From UBA10646 sp046296295 (lineage in GTDB: Bacteria > Bacteroidota > Bacteroidia > Chitinophagales > Chitinophagaceae), in contig JBKBLG010000012.1 of assembly GCA_046296295.1 (NCBI GenBank), positions 1 to 64,000 of the forward strand: DNA of 64,000 nt, given 5' to 3'. Below the pieces are notes generated by a model. It was not told where the DNA came from. It saw nothing but the letters and a program-made list of their open reading frames with translations, and did not search any database. Positions 1 through 9,519 of the stretch are shown here, in pieces (the stretch's first letter is position 1; each line of letters opens with the position of its first letter). The position numbers were made by a program, and so were the translations under genes.

Positions 1-111
1 AAATCTTTTTCCAAAATTATTACACCACCAACCCTTAACCACATCACATACATCTCCCACAATCGCTCCAACTACCTCTTTTACAACAATCTACCCCACA
101 ATAGCATCTCA

Positions 112-139
112 CAAAAAAAACGCCCCCTAGCGAGGGCGC
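112..139 (-). terminator. Intrinsic terminator of the glucan-utilisation operon
   Basis: Read on the minus strand, a GC-rich hairpin (GCGCCCTCG / GGGGCG, about a 5-bp core stem) is followed by a run of T (+ strand A run at 112-120). It lies about 30 bases past the stop codon of the GH3 gene and probably ends the operon. The first 110 bases of the window show no gene. Confidence 0.7.
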
Positions 140-169
140 TGTACACTCGTTTAGCTTTCAATAATTCAG

Positions 170-2428
170 TTAAAATACGATGGTTTGTGTACTTACTTCT
201 GCTGCATTAGGACCAACCATGATATCGAATGCTCCGGGTTCGAATATTAAATCGCCATTGGCATTATAAAAGCTTAGGTCGGTTTTAGTGAGTTCGAAGG
301 ATACTTCGGCTGACTTGCCAGCGGCTATAGTGAGTTTTTTAAACCCTTTCAATTCTTTAACTGGGCGAACAATGCTTGCTACTTTATCGCGTATGTATAG
401 TTGTACCACTTCTTCACCATCGCGTTGGCCTGTATTTGTTATGGTGATCTTAACGAGTACCTTATCGTTGATTTTTGTTACACTGTAATTGCTATACTTA
501 AATGTAGTATACGTTAAGCCATAACCGAAGGGATAAAGGGGTGTATTGGGTATATCGGAATAATGCGACCAAAACACAACATCTTTCGCATCGGGACGGC
601 CTGTGCTATAATGATTGTAGTACACGGGAATTTGCCCTTCGTTGCGTGGGAAAGAGATGGTGAGACGGCCAGAAGGGCTAGACTTACCAAATATGATATT
701 AGCAATGGCGTTACCACTTTGAATACCTGGTTGCCAAGCTTCTACAATGGCAGGAATATGCTCTTGTGCCCAAGTGATGGCTAAGGGACGACCATTCATT
801 AATACTAATACAATATTCTTGTTCACACGGTATACAGCTTCGAGTAACTGCTGTTGTACACCAGGTAGTTGTAAGCTACTACTGCTACGAGCTTCGCCAG
901 ATTGAAAACCTTGTTCTCCTAACACCATGATAACGACTTCTGCTTTTTTAGCAGCCTCTACAGCAGTTGCGAACCCGCTTGTATCGGTTGTATTAGTTTT
1001 AACCTCGTGTAAGAAATCGCTTTTGCCAAGTGCTACATCTGCACCTTTTACGTAAGTGTAGTTATTAGTATGCTTACTTAAACCTTCTAATACACTTACA
1101 GCAATATCATCGTCGGAACCAATGCGCCAGCTACCGAGAGGGCTTGACTTATCGGCAGCTAATGCTCCAATAACTAGTATATTTTTTTGGGTAGGTGCCA
1201 ATGGCAGAAGTTGTTTTTCGTTTTTAAGAAGCACTATTGATTTGGTAGCTACATCGAGAGCGGCAGCAATATGATCGGGATGATACAGCATTGTTTTTTC
1301 GCGTTGCTCATCGCAATAACGATATGGATCATCAAATAAACCTAAACGGAATTTCAATCGTAAGATACGTCGAACAGCATCGTTGATGGTTGACTCTTTT
1401 ACCTTGCCTTCTTTTACCAAAGCTTCGAGATATGTGATATAGGCGGTTGCTTCCATATCCATATCAGAACCAGCATTTACCGCAAGGTGAGCCGCTTCTT
1501 TTAAATTGGCTGCAAACCCGTGTGGTACCATTTCGCCAATGGAGCCCCAATCGGATACTACCATTCCTTTGTAGTTCCATTTTTGTTTTAAGATATTACG
1601 TTGCAAGTAGGAGTTACCTGTTGCGGGGACACCATCGACCACGTTAAATGCATTCATAAAGGTGGCAACACCCGCGTTGGCAAGTGCTTTGAATGGCGGA
1701 AGTACTATATTATGTAAGGTTACATGACTTATATCGACTGTGTTATAATCGCGGCCAGCTTCAGAAAATCCATACCCGGCAAAATGTTTGGCGCAGGCAG
1801 CAATTGTATTTGGTGCTGCTAGATTGTGCCCTTGAAAGCCTTTTACACGAGCTAACCCAATTTGCGTGCCCAAGTATGGGTCTTCTCCAGCACCTTCCAT
1901 AACGCGGCCCCAGCGAGGATCGCGGCAGATATCAACCATGGGAGCGAAAGTCCAGTTAATGCCTAATGCCGATGCTTCAATAGCTGCAACCCGTGCAGCT
2001 TTTTCGATAGCTTCGAGATCCCAACTACAAGATTCGGCCAATGGAATAGGAAAAATTGTTTTATGGCCGTGAATAACATCGTATCCAAAGAGTAAAGGGA
2101 TTTTTAGGCGTGTTTCGTTCACAGCAATGGCTTGCAGCTTACGTACATTTTCAACGCCACGCACATTTAATACAGCACCAACGAGGCCCTTACGTAAATG
2201 ATCATATTTTACTTTAGCGTCGCCATCTTTAGGTACCGGCCCTGTAACCTCCCAAAAGCCGTTATATTGGTTCATTTGACCAATTTTTTCGGCTAGGGTC
2301 ATGCGTTTGAGTAGTTGTTCAATTTTGACTTCGGTACTGTCTATAATACTTTTAAACTGTGCTTTTGCAACGCCAACAGCTAGCGTAGCAACCATACTTA
2401 TAGCAATACTTACGATTTGCTTCTTCAT
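170..2428 (-). CDS. bglX: Glycoside hydrolase family 3 beta-glucosidase (BglX-like)
   Basis: Exo-acting beta-glucosidase that should release glucose from oligosaccharides in the periplasm. About 752 residues from the chosen start, close to the family's usual 750-770. An upstream in-frame start at 2500 exists, but the start at 2428 gives a normal signal peptide (MKKQIVSIAISMVATLAVGV). Visible features are the GH3 N-terminal barrel with KHFAGYG, the nucleophile Asp in VVSDWGS (about residue 293), the probable acid/base Glu in QSGEARSS (about 513) and a fibronectin-III-like C-terminal domain. It is the last gene of the SusCD locus, so the substrate is probably a beta-1,3-glucan fragment made by the neighbouring GH16 enzyme. 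The family assignment is firm and the substrate is inferred. Confidence 0.93.
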   Translation of the reverse strand: MKKQIVSIAISMVATLAVGVAKAQFKSIIDSTEVKIEQLLKRMTLAEKIGQMNQYNGFWEVTGPVPKDGDAKVKYDHLRKGLVGAVLNVRGVENVRKLQAIAVNETRLKIPLLFGYDVIHGHKTIFPIPLAESCSWDLEAIEKAARVAAIEASALGINWTFAPMVDICRDPRWGRVMEGAGEDPYLGTQIGLARVKGFQGHNLAAPNTIAACAKHFAGYGFSEAGRDYNTVDISHVTLHNIVLPPFKALANAGVATFMNAFNVVDGVPATGNSYLQRNILKQKWNYKGMVVSDWGSIGEMVPHGFAANLKEAAHLAVNAGSDMDMEATAYITYLEALVKEGKVKESTINDAVRRILRLKFRLGLFDDPYRYCDEQREKTMLYHPDHIAAALDVATKSIVLLKNEKQLLPLAPTQKNILVIGALAADKSSPLGSWRIGSDDDIAVSVLEGLSKHTNNYTYVKGADVALGKSDFLHEVKTNTTDTSGFATAVEAAKKAEVVIMVLGEQGFQSGEARSSSSLQLPGVQQQLLEAVYRVNKNIVLVLMNGRPLAITWAQEHIPAIVEAWQPGIQSGNAIANIIFGKSSPSGRLTISFPRNEGQIPVYYNHYSTGRPDAKDVVFWSHYSDIPNTPLYPFGYGLTYTTFKYSNYSVTKINDKVLVKITITNTGQRDGEEVVQLYIRDKVASIVRPVKELKGFKKLTIAAGKSAEVSFELTKTDLSFYNANGDLIFEPGAFDIMVGPNAAEVSTQTIVF

Positions 2429-2511
2429 GTTGGTAAATTTATAAAGAAAGGCGCTCATTTTGTTATAATAACGCAATGAAAACGCCCTTCTTGAAAACAA
2501 ACAAAAAACTG

Positions 2512-3360
2512 TTATTCAATCATTTTATATACACGAACGTAGTCTACCTCCATGCTGGTTGGAAAGGCATTGTTATCAACCCCTTGCGCACCACCCCAGT
2601 CACCACCAACTGCAATGTTCATGATGAGGTGAAAACGCTTATCGAAAGGCCAAGTAGTAAAGCCTTTGTTTTCGTTAACAAATTCAAAGTACTGCACACC
2701 ATCTATGAATCCACGTACTGCGTAAGGAGTCCAGTCAACACGATATATATGAAAATCGTCTGATGCTGTAGGTACTATTTTATTGCTAGTACGCTGTGTA
2801 CCACGCGTGTGGTTGTAAGCAGAGGTATGAATACTGAAGTGTACTTTGTTTTGATCGTACCCAACATGCTCCATAATATCTATTTCACCAGAAGCAGGCC
2901 ATGTACCGTAGTGATTATCGGTAGGTAGCATCCAAATGGCAGGCCAAGTACCGCGACCACGAGGTAGTTTGGCACGTACTTCGATACGACCGTACAACCA
3001 ATCGCCTTTACCACGTGAAATCATACGAGTGCTTGAATATTCACGACCACCACTACTCTCTCTTCGAGCTGTAATGGTAAGGTTGCCGTTAGCTACAACA
3101 GCATTGTTGCCATTGGTGTAATTTTGTAACTCATTGTTACCCCAACCGCCGCCACCGGTTTCGAAGCTCCATTTGCTACCATCAACGGCAGTTCCGTTGA
3201 ATTCGTCTTGCCACACTGGAGTTGTTTCGAACTGCCAGTTTTTATCGGTAACTGGCACTGCCTGAGCAACCGTAGGTATATCTTTTTTTTCTGTACAGCT
3301 ACTGATGATAAATGCCCATAATAATAATAGGTTCATGCTTTTAAATTTTGTTAGGTGCAT
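2512..3360 (-). CDS. Glycoside hydrolase family 16 endo-beta-glucanase, lipoprotein
   Basis: Endo-acting beta-glucanase of the laminarinase type, probably anchored to the outer membrane as a lipoprotein. The N-terminus has a lipobox-like stretch AFIISSC with Cys at about residue 22. The longer start is preferred because it supplies the basic residues of the signal peptide; an alternative Met lies at 3336. The GH16 active-site motif GEIDIMEH is complete (Glu159 nucleophile, Asp161, Glu164 acid/base), as are WPAIWML and the C-terminal MNIAVGGDWGG segments. It sits between the PKD lipoprotein and the GH3 beta-glucosidase, 12 bases from the former. This fits a pathway in which the endo-enzyme cuts polymer at the surface and GH3 finishes the fragments. 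Confidence 0.93.
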   Translation of the reverse strand: MHLTKFKSMNLLLLWAFIISSCTEKKDIPTVAQAVPVTDKNWQFETTPVWQDEFNGTAVDGSKWSFETGGGGWGNNELQNYTNGNNAVVANGNLTITARRESSGGREYSSTRMISRGKGDWLYGRIEVRAKLPRGRGTWPAIWMLPTDNHYGTWPASGEIDIMEHVGYDQNKVHFSIHTSAYNHTRGTQRTSNKIVPTASDDFHIYRVDWTPYAVRGFIDGVQYFEFVNENKGFTTWPFDKRFHLIMNIAVGGDWGGAQGVDNNAFPTSMEVDYVRVYKMIE

Positions 3361-3371
3361 ATTTCTTAGGT

Positions 3372-4664
3372 TTAAAGCGGTATAAATTTGAATTGGAATA
3401 CGGTACCAGTACCATTACCTGCACGTAATACTAATCGTGTAGGTGTAATTTCAATAATACGATACATATTTTCAGTTGGAACATCTGTAGTACCGATAAA
3501 GGTAATTGGCGGCGCTTGTGGCAGCTGTATGGTTGCTAAACCTGCAAAACCTGTAGTATTAGCACCATAAGTGTAGGCTACGTTAAATGATCTATCGACA
3601 CCGCAATTGTAGTTTGGAGCAATGTTACCTCCATTAAAAGTAGCTCCGTTAGCATTATAGATCACATTGGTATTATTGAAGGTATATGTGTCGTCAGATT
3701 GGCAGTTGGGATCTAGTGGACCACCACCATAGTACTGTGCAGGATTGTTTTCGGTACCTACAATAATTGCATTCGCACCTGGGGTAGGATCTAATCTCCA
3801 AGTTTTACTACTACCACCGGTTAAGATGTTCTTGATATCGGCGATAGTTAATACTACCACTTTTTTTAATTTAACTTCTAAGATGGTACCGCCTGACCCT
3901 TCAATGGTAGCACGCAAAGTCATTGTATTATCGGTGTACGACATTACACGATACAAATTACTATCGACCACGTCGGTTGTACCAATAAATGGACGGCCTG
4001 TTGCAATGCCAGGTAATACAATTCGTGGTAGCTGACCCGTTTTTGCTACAACTTTAAATGAAGTAGCATTCAACTTTGGTGCTTGGCAGCTATACCCTGC
4101 CTGAACATCGAGTGTTTGACCATTAGCCTCGTATGTAAATGTACCATCGGCATTAAACTTATATACATCGTCGGCTTGGCAACCACTGGCAGCACCAGCG
4201 AAGTATACTTGTGTTGCATCAGGTGATAATACACGAATAGCATCGCCATCGGTACTCCAAGTCCACTCGCCAACAGCACAATTAGTAAGCTTACTGAAAA
4301 AATCGTTGCTACAAGCATCTGTAACATTCACCACTTTAGTGATTGCACTGTTACCGTTGGTACCAACCGTGGTAAGTGTTACATTATAAACACCACCCTT
4401 ACGGTATTTGTATTGTGGATTAACTTCAGGAGAGGTACCAAGATTATCGCCAAAACTCCATTGATGAATGAAAGCATTTTTAGCTGTACTTGTGAAATTC
4501 ACCTGCGGTGTGTAAGGCAATGAATCGCCACCTGGCACTTGCGTAAATGTGAAGTCGGCTTGAGAAGCATTTCCCGTAAGGGAAAGATCATCTTTCTTGC
4601 ACTGTGTGAATAAGCTAGCAATGCTTAACAGTGCGATTGCGTATGATAAAGTTGTCTTTTTCAT
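3372..4664 (-). CDS. PKD-domain lipoprotein of a SusCD locus, putative surface glycan-binding protein
   Basis: About 430 residues starting MKKTTLSYAIALLSIASLF and a lipobox ending FTQC, so a lipoprotein. An ORF start at 4685 would overlap susD; the one at 4664 gives a proper signal peptide. After the lipid anchor comes one PKD domain (about residues 30-115, with HQWSFGDN and YNVTLTT). Two similar modules of about 140 residues follow. Each opens with a W-x-W/W-R-L segment and carries CQxDDxYxFN, a Y-x-A-N-G strand and FIGTTDV. No catalytic motif was recognised. In Bacteroidota the gene after susD often encodes a SusE-like surface glycan-binding protein, and that is the inferred role. The binding specificity is unknown. 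Confidence 0.8.
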   Translation of the reverse strand: MKKTTLSYAIALLSIASLFTQCKKDDLSLTGNASQADFTFTQVPGGDSLPYTPQVNFTSTAKNAFIHQWSFGDNLGTSPEVNPQYKYRKGGVYNVTLTTVGTNGNSAITKVVNVTDACSNDFFSKLTNCAVGEWTWSTDGDAIRVLSPDATQVYFAGAASGCQADDVYKFNADGTFTYEANGQTLDVQAGYSCQAPKLNATSFKVVAKTGQLPRIVLPGIATGRPFIGTTDVVDSNLYRVMSYTDNTMTLRATIEGSGGTILEVKLKKVVVLTIADIKNILTGGSSKTWRLDPTPGANAIIVGTENNPAQYYGGGPLDPNCQSDDTYTFNNTNVIYNANGATFNGGNIAPNYNCGVDRSFNVAYTYGANTTGFAGLATIQLPQAPPITFIGTTDVPTENMYRIIEITPTRLVLRAGNGTGTVFQFKFIPL

Positions 4665-4674
4665 GAAAAGCATT

Positions 4675-6198
4675 TTAGTAGCCATCGTTTTGTGTTAGAT
4701 TAGGATTTTTATCGCGTTCGCCTTGCGGGATGGGCATATAACGATGTTTAGCTGCAATATTTGTTTTACCAGCGGCTCGCATTACTGTGATAAAGTAATT
4801 TGGATCGGGGTGGCGCAACAGATCGTACCAACGGTGCATTTCGAACGCAAATTCTAAGCGACGCTCTTTATAAATTGCCTCTAAGTATTGTGCATCGGAA
4901 AGGTTATTTGGCAACGGTGCTAAACCTGCTCTAGCACGAACTTGATCGGCAAATGGCTTACCCAAAGCAGGGCCTGCCGCTTCTGCATAAATTAATAGTA
5001 CCTCAGCATAACGCATGATTGGTACGTTAAGGGCGCAAGTCCAACCACCATTATCACCTAGGGTATTGGTTACAGGAACAAAATACTTACGCACATTTAA
5101 ACCTAGTGGAGAACCCACCAATTGGGCGGGTTGTGTGTAGTTCAAAGGTGCATATGTATCACCTGGAATCCACATGGTACTAGCACGGCGACGATCGATG
5201 ATGGTATTGTAGTTGGTACCTGTTTTCTCGTATTGATCTGCAAAGTTTTTGGTAGGCACATTCCAACCATAACCAGAAGATTGTACAATATCTTGAGCAC
5301 GTGGAGCAAAGAAAGTGTTTAGTTTTTGACCGGCACCAAAATCGCTCCATTGGCCGCCGCCGCTACGATATTGTACTTCGAACATTGACTCACGACCATT
5401 CTCATTATCCAGGGAGAAGTTATCGGCATAGTTGGCCCATAATTCATAACCGTATAAGGCCCTGTTATCAATCACTTCTTTCGCTTTTGCAGCAGCATTG
5501 GCCTTATCGCCTATTGTTAAATATACAGCAGCTAGTAAGCCCTTTGCTGCACCAGCAGTTGCCCTACCCTTATCGGCACCAGTGTAGGTATTAGGAAGTA
5601 AGGTTTCTGCTTGCTTTAAATCTTCGATGATTTGATTGTACACTTGCTGGCGCGGAGAGCGTGCAATTGAAGCAGCACCTTCGGCAGTAATAACATTAGT
5701 ATATAAAGGCACATCTCCAAACAAACGAACGAGATGATAATAATATAAAGCTCTTAAGAAGCGACCCTCACCAATGCTGCGACGGCGAATTGCTTCTGTC
5801 ATTGTTGGTACTTGAGGAACTTTTGTAATCACTAAATTAGCACGTAAGATACCGAAGTAACATTGTGCCCACATTAAGTTGACAATAGGATTGAATGAAG
5901 TAACTGTAAAGTTATCTAGCTCGGCTGTTTCTAGGCCATCGCCACCGCCGCCACCACCGAGGTCGGCATCATCACTCATGATATCACCAAAATGCCAGGC
6001 TGCACCGTTATAAATCGCTGACAAAGGGGTATAAGTTGCGTTAACGGCGCTAATTGCTTCGGCTTCGTTCTTATAATAATTATCGACAGAGTTGATAGGA
6101 ATGGTAGGTGCTATATCTAGCATCTCCTTTTTACATTGAGCAAACAACATGCTCACGCCTACCAATAGCGGGAAAGTATATTTTGTAATAGGTTTCAT
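4675..6198 (-). CDS. SusD/RagB family nutrient-binding outer-membrane lipoprotein
   Basis: A 507-residue SusD homologue, the lid-like surface lipoprotein that captures glycan for the SusC channel. It begins MKPITKYTFPLLVGVSMLFA and has a lipobox Cys at about residue 22 followed by KKEMLDI, typical of the family. Family features are the YYKNEAEAISAVNATY opening, TPR-like helices with GEGRFLRALYYYHLVRLFGDVPL and the C-terminal YKERRLEFAFEMHRWYDLLR signature. It lies 16 bases after susC and presumably shares its transcript. Length and motifs are normal. Confidence 0.96.
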   Translation of the reverse strand: MKPITKYTFPLLVGVSMLFAQCKKEMLDIAPTIPINSVDNYYKNEAEAISAVNATYTPLSAIYNGAAWHFGDIMSDDADLGGGGGGDGLETAELDNFTVTSFNPIVNLMWAQCYFGILRANLVITKVPQVPTMTEAIRRRSIGEGRFLRALYYYHLVRLFGDVPLYTNVITAEGAASIARSPRQQVYNQIIEDLKQAETLLPNTYTGADKGRATAGAAKGLLAAVYLTIGDKANAAAKAKEVIDNRALYGYELWANYADNFSLDNENGRESMFEVQYRSGGGQWSDFGAGQKLNTFFAPRAQDIVQSSGYGWNVPTKNFADQYEKTGTNYNTIIDRRRASTMWIPGDTYAPLNYTQPAQLVGSPLGLNVRKYFVPVTNTLGDNGGWTCALNVPIMRYAEVLLIYAEAAGPALGKPFADQVRARAGLAPLPNNLSDAQYLEAIYKERRLEFAFEMHRWYDLLRHPDPNYFITVMRAAGKTNIAAKHRYMPIPQGERDKNPNLTQNDGY

Positions 6199-6214
6199 GA
6201 ACTATGTTTTTCAA

Positions 6215-9200
6215 TTAAAAATCAACCGTAATACCAGCTAAGAAAGTTCTAGCTTGTGGATAGAAACCAATGTCTACACCACCACCTACTTCAGGATCTA
6301 AGCCAGAATAATTAGTTATTGTAACTAGGTTTTGTGCACTTACGTAAAGTTGGGTGCGCTTCAATTTAGAGAACTTAGTAACGGCTGCTGGTAAGGTATA
6401 GGCAATACGAATATTCTTCAAACGGATATAAGAAGCATCTTCTACAAATCTGTCTGAAACGCGGTTATTACCGTTTGGATCGTTTAAAATTAAACGTGGC
6501 ATACTATTGCTGCTGCCGGGGCCTGTCCAACGGCCGATTACCTTATTGCTATAATTACCATTACTTACACCACCTTCGGTATACCAACGTGTAAAGTTTA
6601 ATACACTGTTACCTTCAGAACCTTGAATGAACACAGTTAATTCGAAGCCTTTGTAAGTAAGTGTATTGGTTAAACCATATGTGAATGTTGGGTTAGCATT
6701 ACCGATGTTAGTTCTATCTAGATCGTTGATAACACCATCGCCATTTAAATCTTTAAAACGAATATCGCCAGGTGCAGTACTTGTAGTTGGGTTAGAGCCG
6801 GCGGTTTGTACTGCATGCTTTGCTATTTCTTCATAAGACTGGAATATACCATCGGTAACAAACCCGTAGAAGAAGTTAGCAGGGGCACCTTGTATAGTAC
6901 GTAAGCTACCACCTGTGATTCTAGCAAATCCGTTATCGAGTGGAGCTGACAGGCCTAACGATACTACATTGTTCTTGTAAGTGCCAGCAACTGCAGTGGC
7001 AGTCCAGTTGAGGTGCTTATTGCTCATAATTTTCCCCGTAAGGGAAAGATCAATACCTCTATTTTGTAAAGTGCCTGTATTGAAAGGTACAGATTCGTAA
7101 GTACCAGACACAAATGGAGGTGCTACATACAAGATTAGATCTTTAGAGCGACGCTGATACAGATCTAAAGCAACTGTTAAGCGGTTATCGAACATACTTG
7201 CATCGGCACCGATGTTTAATTGCTCATTCTTTTCCCAACGAATATCAGGATTGTAAGAACGGCTTGGAGCTGCTGCCCCTACTACACCACCAGAACCGCT
7301 AGAGTTACCGAAAGTGTATTGAAAACTTTGGTTGATACTTTGGATGTAGGCAAAAGCTGCTACGTTGGGGTTACCTGTATAGCCAAAACTAGCACGAACT
7401 TTTAAATCGTTCAACCACTTGATGTTCTGCATGAATTTTTCTTGTGATAAACGCCATGCGGCAGATAGCGAAGGGAATACAGCAAAACGGTTGTTAGGAG
7501 CAAAGTTAGAACTACCATCGCGGCGAATAGAGAAGCCAAAGAAGCCACGACCATCGAAATCGTAATTAACACGAGCAAAGTACGACATTAAACGACTGTT
7601 AATACCATCTTCAGCAGCGTTGTAGGTTTGCGAAATATCGGTAGCTCTGAAAATGATGTCATTCAACACAGGAATATTCTGTGTGAAATTACCACCACGG
7701 CCGGCTAACACGTAAGAATAGCGATTCTCTTGAAAAGTATAACCAGCAACGGCACTTACTTTATGCTTACCATTGAAGGTTTTATCGTAAGATAATGTGT
7801 ACTCAGCCAAATAATCAGGATAAAAACCTTTTTGAACGGAGTAACCCGTTAAGATAAATGGGCGGCCACCTGAGCTTGGTGTTGCAGGACTAAAGTTGTT
7901 GATTTCCTGGTAATTAAAATCGGCACCAAATAGCGCTTTGAACTTCAACGCCTTTGCCAAATTAATTTCGGTATACACATTACCTGTAATACGGTATTTA
8001 GTATTGCGGTTATTGGGCACTTCTAACTGATAAATTGGGTTAGGCTCATTAAAACCATCTATACTACCGTTACCCCCCGCATAAGTACCATCGGCATTAC
8101 GTGGCGTTACTGTTGGAGGTGATGTTAATGCGAGTAGCACAACACTATTGAAAGGTGTGTAAGTATCGGCTGCTCGTTCAATGAATTTGTTCATTGAAAG
8201 TGAGTTACCAATTTTGATACGGTCGGTTACTTTAACATCGCCATTGAAGCGAAGGTTAAACCGTTCGAAGTTGGTGTTGTAGATAATACCATCTTGCTTA
8301 AAATATCCTGCACTAAACATATACTGTGCCTTATCGGAACCACCGCTCGCATTAATATTAACACTCTGCATTGCTGCATGGCGAAAAATTTCATCGAGCC
8401 AATTAACACCATTACCATATTGTGCTTCTATGGCATTGAAGTCGGTTAATTTAGAAATGGGCTGCAAGCCGCTAGCGATACGAGCTTCAGAATTTAAGAT
8501 AGCATACTCTCGAGCATTAAGCATGGTTGGTAACCGCCAAGCTTGTTGGATACCATGATATACATCGGCTGTAAGGCTTGTTTTACCGGCTTTACCACGC
8601 TTGGTAGTAATCATTATAACACCATTTGAAGCACGAACGCCATAAATAGATGCTGCTGCTGCATCTTTAAGTACATCAATAGACTCGATATCGCCTACAC
8701 CAAATGAGTTAAGCACATTATCGGCTTGTTGATCGGGTAAGGGATAGCCATCTACTACGATTAATGGGTTATTGGTACCTGTTAAAGATGAGATACCACG
8801 GATTCGAATACCTGTACCACCTGTACCACCTGTACCACCTGGAGCCCCACTGTTTTGTACAATGGTTACCCCCGACACACGGCCTTGTAGTGCTTGTGCA
8901 GCATCGGCAACCGGGGTTGCGGTAATTTCTTTAGCACCAACAGATGCCACAGAGGTAGATAATTCTTTACGTTTTTTTGCGCCGTAGCCAATAACTACTA
9001 CTTCGTCCATGGCTTTGTTAGAACCTTCTTCAAGGAGGATGTCTACAGCAGCGTTCTCATTTGCCGTAAGGCGGTACGGAATTAACCCAACATAGGTGAA
9101 AACAAGTGTTGCGCCTTTGGGAACAGTAATGGAAAAATAACCGTTGGCATCGGTGAGGGAGGTTTTGTTGGTGCCCTCTTGTGTAACTGAAACTCCCGAG

Positions 9201-9322
9201 AGTAACTCAGCGGTTGTTTTGTTTTTAACCTTACCAGTAACGGTAACGGTTTGAGCATAGGTAGTGTTGAGCCAGTTAGCTAACATAAAACCTAAGCACA
9301 GCAGTGTAAGTTTTAGTTTCAT
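6215..9322 (-). CDS. SusC/RagA family TonB-linked outer-membrane receptor
   Basis: Outer-membrane beta-barrel importing oligosaccharides with energy from TonB; about 1035 residues. Visible are a signal peptide ending NTTYAQ, an N-terminal carboxypeptidase-regulatory-like fold (VTVTGKVKNKTTAELLSGVSV), the MDEVVVIGYG TonB-box-like signature, a plug domain with ADAAQALQGRVSGV and a barrel ending in TFLAGITVDF. Met at 9328 or 9322 could be the start. It is the first gene of the operon, with a good promoter-like pair upstream at 9367-9398. Near residue 100 the protein contains RLTANENA, encoded by a one-mismatch copy of the dispersed word described in the findings. Confidence 0.96.
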   Translation of the reverse strand: MKLKLTLLCLGFMLANWLNTTYAQTVTVTGKVKNKTTAELLSGVSVTQEGTNKTSLTDANGYFSITVPKGATLVFTYVGLIPYRLTANENAAVDILLEEGSNKAMDEVVVIGYGAKKRKELSTSVASVGAKEITATPVADAAQALQGRVSGVTIVQNSGAPGGTGGTGGTGIRIRGISSLTGTNNPLIVVDGYPLPDQQADNVLNSFGVGDIESIDVLKDAAAASIYGVRASNGVIMITTKRGKAGKTSLTADVYHGIQQAWRLPTMLNAREYAILNSEARIASGLQPISKLTDFNAIEAQYGNGVNWLDEIFRHAAMQSVNINASGGSDKAQYMFSAGYFKQDGIIYNTNFERFNLRFNGDVKVTDRIKIGNSLSMNKFIERAADTYTPFNSVVLLALTSPPTVTPRNADGTYAGGNGSIDGFNEPNPIYQLEVPNNRNTKYRITGNVYTEINLAKALKFKALFGADFNYQEINNFSPATPSSGGRPFILTGYSVQKGFYPDYLAEYTLSYDKTFNGKHKVSAVAGYTFQENRYSYVLAGRGGNFTQNIPVLNDIIFRATDISQTYNAAEDGINSRLMSYFARVNYDFDGRGFFGFSIRRDGSSNFAPNNRFAVFPSLSAAWRLSQEKFMQNIKWLNDLKVRASFGYTGNPNVAAFAYIQSINQSFQYTFGNSSGSGGVVGAAAPSRSYNPDIRWEKNEQLNIGADASMFDNRLTVALDLYQRRSKDLILYVAPPFVSGTYESVPFNTGTLQNRGIDLSLTGKIMSNKHLNWTATAVAGTYKNNVVSLGLSAPLDNGFARITGGSLRTIQGAPANFFYGFVTDGIFQSYEEIAKHAVQTAGSNPTTSTAPGDIRFKDLNGDGVINDLDRTNIGNANPTFTYGLTNTLTYKGFELTVFIQGSEGNSVLNFTRWYTEGGVSNGNYSNKVIGRWTGPGSSNSMPRLILNDPNGNNRVSDRFVEDASYIRLKNIRIAYTLPAAVTKFSKLKRTQLYVSAQNLVTITNYSGLDPEVGGGVDIGFYPQARTFLAGITVDF

Positions 9323-9366
9323 CTGCAATCGTTTGAGTTGAAAAAATTCTGTGATGATGAAGTTTC

Positions 9367-9398
9367 AAAATTATTTTCAACTGCGGCGATTGCGAAAT
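9367..9398 (-). promoter_or_regulatory. Putative Bacteroidota-type promoter for the susC operon
   Basis: Read on the minus strand, TTTCG is followed after 19 bases by TAATTTTG. This agrees with the Bacteroidota consensus of a TTTG-like -33 box and a TAnnTTTG -7 box. The -7 box lies about 40 bases before the susC start. The 190-base gap between susC and the divergent regulator (9329-9519) should hold the control sites of both, but I see no clear operator. Confidence 0.55.
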
Positions 9399-9519
9399 TT
9401 CAAACCTCTTCAATACTACATCAAAAAATAAAAATCGTTGATTATCAATGTTTTTTACTACATCATTACTACATCAAATGTAGCTGATATCAATGTAACT
9501 TCTTATTTTAGCCTACATC

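Noticed and set aside
8814..8840. CCACCTGTA tandem repeat in susC as a phase-variable tract
   Set aside because: Three 9-base units encode the GGT run of the plug region; the count is low and in frame, so no switching is indicated.
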